Assembly: GCA_903925005.1 (NCBI GenBank)
Contig: CAIYDX010000039.1
Location: 1 to 48,327 of the forward strand
Direction: 5' to 3'
From: an uncultured Geobacteraceae bacterium
GTDB lineage: Bacteria > Desulfobacterota > Desulfuromonadia > Geobacterales > Pseudopelobacteraceae
DNA: 48,327 nucleotides
The position numbers were made by a program, and so were the translations under genes. Positions 44,125-48,327 of this stretch are shown here, one piece after another (positions within the stretch are counted from its first letter, which is position 1; each line of letters starts with the position of its first letter). The notes under the pieces are model-generated. The model was not told the DNA's origin. It made no database searches and worked only from the letters and a program-made list of their open reading frames with translations.

Positions 44125-44610
44125 CTATTGCTGCTTCCAGATATACCAGTTTGGAGCAACCCAAACCCAATAGCCGGCCTTTCCCTGCTTGCCGCACCAT
44201 GCGCCGCCACCCCAATAGCCGTAATCCTTGAACTTGCCATACTGGGCGCTGTCGGACGGACAGTTCAATGTCTGAATGAGCTTGGAGTATTTTCCATTAA
44301 CCGATGCCTTTGCCGGAATCTGTTTCCCTTTTTCACCCCAGACATACCAGTTTGGAGCGACCCAGACCCAATATCCGGCCTTTCCCTGGCTGCCGCACCA
44401 GGCGCCGCCGCCCCAATAGCCGTAATCCTTGAACTCGCCGTACTGTCCAGCGTCGGTCGGACAGAACAGTGTCTGAATCATGTGGGCGTACTTGCCGTTG
44501 ACGCTTGCCTCATCCGGCACATCTTCAGCGCGTACCGGTTGTGACAAGGATATTAACAGGGCAAATACCGCCACAACACCTATAAACCAGCTTCTTACCT
44601 GATGCGTCAT
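44125..44610 (-). CDS. Secreted protein with two tandem Trp/Gly-rich repeats
   Basis: 161 residues. A signal peptide (VRSWFIGVVAVFALLISLSQ, cleavage after VRA) precedes two ~60-residue repeats that are nearly identical. Each reads (A/S)SVNGKYxxxIQTLxCP, QYGxFKDYGYWGGGAWCG and QGKAGYWVWVAPNWYxW. Each carries two Cys and many aromatics, suggesting a small disulfide-linked carbohydrate- or surface-binding module. ATG 44610 has a strong aaggagga site; an in-frame extension to 44709 is rejected. The family is not recognised. Confidence 0.75.
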   Translation of the reverse strand: MTHQVRSWFIGVVAVFALLISLSQPVRAEDVPDEASVNGKYAHMIQTLFCPTDAGQYGEFKDYGYWGGGAWCGSQGKAGYWVWVAPNWYVWGEKGKQIPAKASVNGKYSKLIQTLNCPSDSAQYGKFKDYGYWGGGAWCGKQGKAGYWVWVAPNWYIWKQQ

Positions 44611-44785
44611 AAAATCCTCCTTGAACGAAGTATTATGGTGCGGACCAAACTGATAATAAACTTTAGCATAACGACTCTGGCTGTCAAATCGATAGTTGAA
44701 TTTTGACAAGATTTATAGCGCCTAACTATTTATGGCAATCTCACAATTAGAGAGTTGTTCTGGTTACTGCATCAATATTTGCCGT

Positions 44786-44886
44786 TTTTTTTAACATCAC
44801 CTGCCTTTTTTGAAGCAGTCATGCAGCACAAACAGCTCCGAAAGCCGGTCAACAGTGGCTGCTATATTATTGGCATGTATTATGCT
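44786..44886 (+). promoter_or_regulatory. Sigma-54 promoter and conserved upstream region, locus 2
   Basis: TGGCATGTATTATGCT (44871-44886) again has GG and GC 10 bases apart. Upstream bases align without gaps to locus 1. Conservation of non-coding DNA at both loci supports real regulatory sites. Confidence 0.65.
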
Positions 44887-44997
44887 GGATTTGGTGTGTC
44901 ATTTGATTTCGAAGCCATGTGCAATAACCGGTACATCACACGATGGGGAATTGACAATAGAATATCAACGATAACCGAGATGGGAAAGGAGCACGTC

Positions 44998-45162
44998 ATG
45001 TTTGTAAACTGCTATAATGGTAACGGGTTATGTCTTTTTGCTGTCCGCATTAAGGAAGGTATAAAGGCCGAGCTGCTTGGGGACCTCATCTCCAACATCA
45101 ATGAGCTCATCGACTTCTGGAGAGTGGCTAACGTACCGGAAGGGGCCGTCGTCAGGTACTGA
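44998..45162 (+). CDS. 54-residue protein, paralogue 2
   Basis: MFVNCYNGNGLCLFAVRIKE starts a 54-residue product ending PEGAVVRY, the partner of 42015-42179. aaaggag (44985-44991) lies just before ATG 44998. A longer frame from 44755 runs through the promoter region and is not accepted. Function unknown. The compact, evenly mixed sequence without signal peptide suggests a cytoplasmic protein. Confidence 0.8.
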   Translation: MFVNCYNGNGLCLFAVRIKEGIKAELLGDLISNINELIDFWRVANVPEGAVVRY

Positions 45163-45221
45163 CCAACCCCAAAGCCGGTCGGCAGTTCTGATATAAGCGC
45201 TATTAGCGAACGGCCCACACC

Positions 45222-45821
45222 TTACTGACCGCGTGAAACTACGGCTTCGATTTCAGCCAATGTGTGCGCCAACTCAAAGCTCTGAACCTGAGATCCCAAC
45301 TGACGCGCGATTTGGGTAATTGAGAAGATGCCGCACACCGTCTGCCTGCCATCTACCCCTTCGGCGACCACCAACCCATGCTGCCTGCCGAACTTTTTCA
45401 GAGTGGCGACAATTTGACCGACTTCGGCATTCTTGACGTCGTCTATATTCATCACGTCCAGTTCGCGCTGCGTGGACATGATGTCGCGCACCATAATATC
45501 TGCGTGTGTTCCTCCCATATTTTGCAGAAAGCGCATCGGCTTTTCTCCCAAAATATCGGTTGCCGTCAACAATCCTGCCACTTGATCGTTGGAATCCAGC
45601 ACCAGCAGCATCCGCACCCCATAACGGATCATCTTGGCATTGGCGCTATCCATTGTTGAGTTTGGACGCACGACAACCACCGAAACCTTGCTTAAATCGG
45701 ACATTACCGTTATAGCCGGGTCGCTGAGATTCACGTGCTCCGGAAGAACCTGCCTCGGGCGCATATAAGATGAACCGGTCTTCAAACGCGACAGCTTAAG
45801 TATCTCGAATTCTCTGGTCAT
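45222..45821 (-). CDS. CBS-domain-pair protein
   Basis: 199 residues. The first CBS motif is VVVVRPNSTMDSANAKMIRY to LLTATDILGE and the second is VRDIMSTQRELDVMNIDD to GIFSITQIARQLG. Such modules bind adenine nucleotides and act as energy sensors. The N-terminal ~35 residues have no recognised domain. Its partner is unknown. ggggag precedes ATG 45821. Confidence 0.88.
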   Translation of the reverse strand: MTREFEILKLSRLKTGSSYMRPRQVLPEHVNLSDPAITVMSDLSKVSVVVVRPNSTMDSANAKMIRYGVRMLLVLDSNDQVAGLLTATDILGEKPMRFLQNMGGTHADIMVRDIMSTQRELDVMNIDDVKNAEVGQIVATLKKFGRQHGLVVAEGVDGRQTVCGIFSITQIARQLGSQVQSFELAHTLAEIEAVVSRGQ

Positions 45822-45914
45822 GGTTGGACTCCCCTTTCAATTTTACAGCCGTAAGATAAGTATAAAAGTAAATGTCCAAAAGTCAAGTATGGCCCATGAC
45901 AACCTATGCACTTG

Positions 45915-45938
45915 ACAAAGCAATCCTGACCCAGCAGG
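45915..45938 (+). repeat. 24-bp direct repeat, left copy, flanking vapBC
   Basis: Begins acaaagcaatcctgaccc and ends gcagg; 23 of 24 bases equal those of 46856-46879. It lies 98 bp before vapB. Confidence 0.75.
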
Positions 45939-45979
45939 GTGACCCTTGCAAGAGTTTGTTGTAAATATTGTATAGAATG

Positions 45980-45999
45980 TTGTATAAATAATTATACAA
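45980..45999. promoter_or_regulatory. Operator-like palindrome before vapBC
   Basis: ttgtataa-ataa-ttatacaa, perfect 8-bp arms, abuts the aaaggagg ribosome binding site. A TATAGA (45971-45976) lies just before it. This is the expected place for autorepression by VapBC. Confidence 0.7.
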
Positions 46000-46012
46000 A
46001 GGAGGTAACAGC

Positions 46013-46246
46013 ATGGCAACCGTCAATTACAGTGTTCCGGATGATGTGAAAGAATTGTTCAACAACGCGTTTGTCGGAGCTAATCGGAGTGCCGTGATCT
46101 CCGAGTTGATGCGCCAGGCCGCTGAACACGAGTTGAGCCTCAAACATCGCAGAGAGGCTGTCGATGCGCTGTTGGCGGAACGTAGCAAGGCTCCGCGAGT
46201 ATCGCGAAAATCCGCACGCGTTGCGAGAGAGGAAGTGAGGCATTGA
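46013..46246 (+). CDS. VapB-type ribbon-helix-helix antitoxin
   Basis: 77 residues. The N-terminal strand (ATVNYSVPDDVKELFNNAF) and following helices fit an RHH DNA-binding antitoxin. The C-terminus is basic (SRKSARVAREEVRH). ggaggt precedes ATG 46013 and a palindrome overlaps the promoter. It overlaps the toxin start by 4 bp. The module is complete. Confidence 0.8.
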   Translation: MATVNYSVPDDVKELFNNAFVGANRSAVISELMRQAAEHELSLKHRREAVDALLAERSKAPRVSRKSARVAREEVRH

Positions 46247-46680
46247 AACCGGTTGTAGTCGTCGATGCCAGTGTCGCAATCAAGTGGTTTGTCTTTGAAT
46301 CTCCCGATGAAGGGGATACGGATGCAGCCCTTGATCTCTTGCGGGCGTATCGTGACGACCGGGTTGAGTTCTATCAGCCACCAATCTGGCGGGCCGAGGT
46401 GTTGGCGGTGCTTTCCCGGATTGTACCGGACAAGGTAGAGCAGCACACGTGGAAGATGCTGGCTTTTGATTATGGCGAGGCCTCTGGCAGTGCCCTTTAT
46501 CTCAAGGCGGTTCAGCTCTCAATCCAGCTGGATCATCACCTCTTCGACACCATATATCACGCCTCGGCCCTGATCCACCCTTCGGCAACCCTGATCACCT
46601 CGGATGAAAAATACCTCAACAAGGCTGAATCCTTGGGCAGAGTGCTTTCTCTCAAGAGGTGGAACGAGATTTTTTCCTGA
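46243..46680 (+). CDS. vapC: VapC-type PIN-domain toxin
   Basis: 145 residues. The PIN RNase acidic site is complete: VVDASVAIKWF with Asp8, WRAEVLAVL with Glu, FDTIYHASAL with Asp, and ITSDEKYL with Asp. VapC toxins cut tRNA or rRNA. The start is TTG 46243, overlapping the vapB stop (TTGA), which implies translational coupling. No sign of damage, unlike other toxins in the window. Confidence 0.88.
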   Translation: MKPVVVVDASVAIKWFVFESPDEGDTDAALDLLRAYRDDRVEFYQPPIWRAEVLAVLSRIVPDKVEQHTWKMLAFDYGEASGSALYLKAVQLSIQLDHHLFDTIYHASALIHPSATLITSDEKYLNKAESLGRVLSLKRWNEIFS

Positions 46681-46725
46681 ATAGCAGATAACAGCATCCC
46701 TCCAGACCGCCCAAAGAGATAAGCC

Positions 46726-46772
46726 AAACAGCAACGCCCCACATCCTTGTAGGAAGTGAGGCGTTGCTGTTT
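46726..46772. repeat. 13-bp perfect inverted repeat after vapC
   Basis: aaacagcaacgcc and ggcgttgctgttt enclose a 21-bp centre that can pair further (tcct/agga). A long, stable hairpin results without a clear T-run. It may be the vapBC transcript end or a small palindromic element. Confidence 0.65.
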
Positions 46773-46812
46773 AATGAGATGGCAACATCTTTGGAATATC
46801 AATCATCTGAAA

Positions 46813-47007
46813 CTATTTTCGTTCATGCCCCGTTAATCCCCTTGAAAATAAAGCAACAAAGCAATCCTGACCCCGCAGGTTTTCCTTTGCCGCATCAAGA
46901 CGAGTAAGCTGCACGCGGAGACGGGATGCCTGGCTTGGCTGAATTCCGGCTTTTGAGCCGGTCTCGAAAAACTCCTGAATACCCTTGTGTCGAAAGCTCC
47001 TAATCAT
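46813..47007 (-). pseudogene. HigB-type toxin, 5' part only
   Basis: From ATG 47007 the frame reads MIRSFRHKGIQEFFETGSKA then GIQPSQASRLRVQLTRLDAA, the start of a HigB plasmid-maintenance toxin. Similarity ends at about 46880, exactly where the 24-bp repeat (46856-46879) begins. Further codons run through the repeat into unrelated DNA. The catalytic half (normally LHPLKG, then NWRITF) and the antitoxin gene higA are missing. The operator upstream is intact. Confidence 0.8.
46856..46879 (+). repeat. 24-bp direct repeat, right copy
   Basis: Partner of 45915-45938 (one mismatch), 941 bp away. It forms the breakpoint of the higB remnant. Confidence 0.75.
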
Positions 47008-47015
47008 GGCAATAT

Positions 47016-47041
47016 TGTAACCTGTCAGCTTACAGGTTACA
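47016..47041. promoter_or_regulatory. HigBA-type operator palindrome
   Basis: tgtaacctgt-cagctt-acaggttaca: perfect 10-bp arms, nine bases before the higB ATG on the minus strand. This resembles HigA-binding sites; the repressor gene itself is gone. Confidence 0.75.
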
Positions 47042-47063
47042 AGCACAAAACAAGAATCAATAC

Positions 47064-47095
47064 AAAAACCCCCGCGCGGTGGTTGCCGGCGGAGG
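47064..47095 (-). terminator. Terminator-like hairpin, minus strand
   Basis: cctccgc pairs with gcggggg-type arm (7 bp, one G-U on the RNA) followed on the minus strand by five T. It lies upstream of the higB remnant and probably ends a transcript of a lost neighbour. Confidence 0.55.
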
Positions 47096-47276
47096 TAGAT
47101 GCTTAAGCGAAAAGTATTATCCAATTCGACGTATACATCAACTGCAGTCCTGTCACACTTTCATATGGATTAATCACCAATACCTCCTCGTCATTTTTAC
47201 CAATCAGCCACGGGAACTGGCTGCGACAACCACAAAAATGCCGGTCGGAACGAACTGAAACGGCATAAAATCACGC

Positions 47277-47311
47277 AAAAAAGCCCGCAAGGATGGATAT
47301 CTCCAGCGGGC
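47277..47311 (-). terminator. Terminator-like hairpin, minus strand
   Basis: gcccgc and gcgggc arms with a partly paired centre (gga/tcc); six T follow on the minus strand. No minus-strand gene is seen between here and 48132, so its transcript is unclear. The rest of the 47125-47552 gap shows only the mazEF-like upstream site. Confidence 0.55.
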
Positions 47312-47502
47312 CTAAGCAAGCAAAAAAGTTTTTTACTATTTCATTATTCTGCGGTCTGCGGTCATCAACATGTCCTTAACTAAGGTTATAGAAACAAGTT
47401 TATGGAAAATCGCTTATCAGACGGCATTTGTCAAGATTTTTAATGATTAAATTATTCATTTCCTTGTCTTGTGTGCATAATTAAATACTGAATAGAAGTA
47501 AT

Positions 47503-47517
47503 ATTGTGATGTACAAT
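47503..47517. promoter_or_regulatory. Small inverted repeat before the mazEF-like pair
   Basis: attgt-gatgt-acaat, perfect 5-bp arms, 36 bp before the antitoxin start in A/T-rich DNA. Possible autoregulatory operator. Confidence 0.35.
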
Positions 47518-47552
47518 GTTGCTATCATAAATTAAATACGGAGGTATCAATC

Positions 47553-47789
47553 ATGAGAAGCAGTATTCCATGTACACTTCGATTGGAAGTGGAAATTTAT
47601 ACCCGTATCAAGGAAATTGCCAAGGAACGGCACACATCGTTTACTGCCTTTGTTCAGGGTATTCTTGCTGATGTGTTGAAGGAGGAAGAACAGAAGGCTC
47701 TCTACGATGCTTTTTCGCAGGCAGGTGAGGATGCGGATGTCGAGTTTGCGCTTTCAGCTCAGCGCGAGGTAATCGAACGCCATGAATAA
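47553..47789 (+). CDS. MazE/CopG-like ribbon-helix-helix antitoxin
   Basis: 78 residues. Strand-helix-helix pattern IPCTLRLEVEIYTRIKEIAK then TSFTAFVQGILADVL, with an acidic tail (AGEDADVEFALSAQREV) suited to toxin binding. ggagg (47541-47545) precedes ATG 47553. It overlaps the toxin gene by 8 bp. It is intact. Confidence 0.8.
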   Translation: MRSSIPCTLRLEVEIYTRIKEIAKERHTSFTAFVQGILADVLKEEEQKALYDAFSQAGEDADVEFALSAQREVIERHE

Positions 47790-48132
47790 GTTACCAAAGC
47801 ATGGCGAAATATGGCTCCTCGACTGGTCTCCTTCCCGTGGTTCCGAGCAGGCTGAATTTCGTCCCGCGCTGATTATCCAGACAGATGCCGCCAACAGTAA
47901 TCCGGGCTACCCGGACACTATCGTACTGGCCATAAGCACCAAGGGAAAACCGGTACCTTTCCATGTGGCAATTTCGCCAAAACGGCAGAACGGTCTGACA
48001 GAAGCGTCTTTTATCAAATGCGAACAGCTGTTGACTGTCGCAAAGGAGCGACTGATACGGAGGTTGGGAGTCATAGATAAAGAAGAGCTGCAACAAGTAA
48101 AACGAGCTGTCCGGTTAGTGTTGGATGTTTGA
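47782..48132 (+). CDS. MazF/PemK-family endoribonuclease toxin
   Basis: 116 residues, normal MazF length. Signature GEIWLLDWSPSRGSEQAEFRPALIIQTD, then VLAISTKG and SFIKCEQLLTVAKERLIRRLG. The conserved Arg (FRP) and Thr/Ser region for RNA cleavage are present. It cleaves mRNA at short motifs. Gene overlap with the antitoxin indicates a working module. Confidence 0.88.
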   Translation: MNKLPKHGEIWLLDWSPSRGSEQAEFRPALIIQTDAANSNPGYPDTIVLAISTKGKPVPFHVAISPKRQNGLTEASFIKCEQLLTVAKERLIRRLGVIDKEELQQVKRAVRLVLDV

Positions 48133-48138
48133 TAAATG

Positions 48139-48171
48139 AAAAAGGCCCGGCGGGCAATATCCCGCAGGGCC
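48139..48171 (-). terminator. Rho-independent terminator of the ISL3-type transposase gene
   Basis: Outer ggccc/gggcc and inner gcggg/cccgc stems with loop caatat; five T follow on the minus strand (48139-48143). It lies 24 bp after the transposase stop and serves minus-strand transcripts entering from the right. Confidence 0.75.
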
Positions 48172-48194
48172 GAATTACTTAATATTATGGTTCC

Positions 48195-48327
48195 TCACAC
48201 GAACCTGTGCAAAATAGTAGGCATGGTTAGATTGCCCATGCAGTGATACAAATTGAGGATATAGTTCTTTGCCGTTCTGAAGCCGTAAGCTCTGTGGCTG
48301 ATTACCTTCGCCTTATTATTCAGCCCT
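48195..48327 (-). CDS. ISL3-family transposase, C-terminal part (runs off the window)
   Basis: The last 43 codons of a minus-strand gene read GLNNKAKVISHRAYGFRTAK then NYILNLYHCMGN and end HRFV. This is the typical C-terminus of ISL3-family (IS204/IS1001/IS1165-like) DDE transposases: GLNNKAK just after the catalytic Glu region and a final YHCLG. The stop is at 48195-48197. The rest lies beyond 48327. The IS end should fall between 48133 and 48194, but I cannot place its inverted repeat. Confidence 0.8.
   Translation of the reverse strand, partial: GLNNKAKVISHRAYGFRTAKNYILNLYHCMGNLTMPTILHRFV

Noticed and set aside
44755..44997. N-terminal extension of the second 54-residue protein
   Set aside because: It runs through the promoter, and the equivalent frame at locus 1 is not in phase with the small protein.
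46813..47124. 103-codon version of the higB remnant starting at 47124
   Set aside because: The extra N-terminus covers the operator palindrome and a terminator; family start is at 47007.
47255..47320. Possible c-di-GMP riboswitch near tcacgcaaaaaagcccgcaagg
   Set aside because: The conserved GEMM core is not present; the hairpin fits a minus-strand terminator better.
1..48327. CRISPR arrays, tRNA and rRNA genes
   Set aside because: No regularly spaced repeats, no cloverleaf that I could fold, and no rRNA-like sequence were seen; a tRNAscan or cmsearch run would settle it.

Overview
The window looks like the chromosome of a Geobacter-type deltaproteobacterium (Desulfuromonadales/Geobacterales). 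This is inferred from gene content and order, not from a database match. Typical blocks are prs-rplY-pth-ychF, rpsF-rpsR-DUF2232-rplI, and ffh-rpsP-khpA-rimM-trmD-RNA methyltransferase-rplS-rnhB. HD-GYP, HDOD, chemoreceptor and cobalamin/radical-SAM genes, and sigma-54-like promoters, fit the same group.

Layout. 1-3.1 kb: a histidine kinase remnant, a ferritin-like protein and a B12/radical-SAM enzyme. 3.4-9.1 kb: housekeeping translation genes with a candidate autoregulatory rpsF leader, ending in a strong terminator. 9.1-11.9 kb: accessory patch with a toxin-antitoxin (TA) pair whose toxin carries an amber codon, short direct repeats, a REP-like palindrome and an unusual TIR-GHKL hybrid protein. 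12.0-17.9 kb: a kinase/P-loop protein, then a partner-switching signalling operon (SSS transporter-GAF-SpoIIE phosphatase, STAS antagonist, RsbW-like kinase). 17.9-23.9 kb: hydrogenase maturation protease, ferritin-like protein, chemoreceptor, ettA, a DciA-like gene and small proteins. 24.0-30.1 kb: ffh and the trmD operon, then a membrane metallophosphoesterase.

30.1-36.3 kb: a second accessory block. It is bracketed by two copies of the 3' end of the metallophosphoesterase gene, one intact and one decayed. It holds a ParD antitoxin with a truncated ParE, a truncated REP-associated transposase with its palindrome, a dispersed repeat in two copies, and four exported proteins (transglutaminase-like, zinc metalloprotease, a lysine/glutamate-rich exported protein and a lipoprotein). 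36.4-45.8 kb: GspE/PilB-type ATPase with HDOD partner, mltG, apgM, DUF502, HD-GYP, a secreted tandem-repeat protein and a CBS protein. Two paralogous 54-residue proteins here each sit behind a predicted sigma-54 promoter with a conserved upstream region. 45.9-48.3 kb: a third accessory patch with intact vapBC and mazEF-like pairs, a beheaded higB locus that keeps its operator, repeats, and the C-terminus of an ISL3-type transposase running off the right edge.

Themes. Gene fragments in the accessory patches repeatedly end at short repeat sequences, and three of five TA loci have a broken toxin. The best candidates for something undescribed are the TIR-GHKL hybrid (10347-11861), the paired sigma-54-driven 54-residue proteins (42015-42179, 44998-45162), and the dispersed repeat that interrupts parE (30690-30769, 35271-35399). 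All functions are read from sequence motifs alone.
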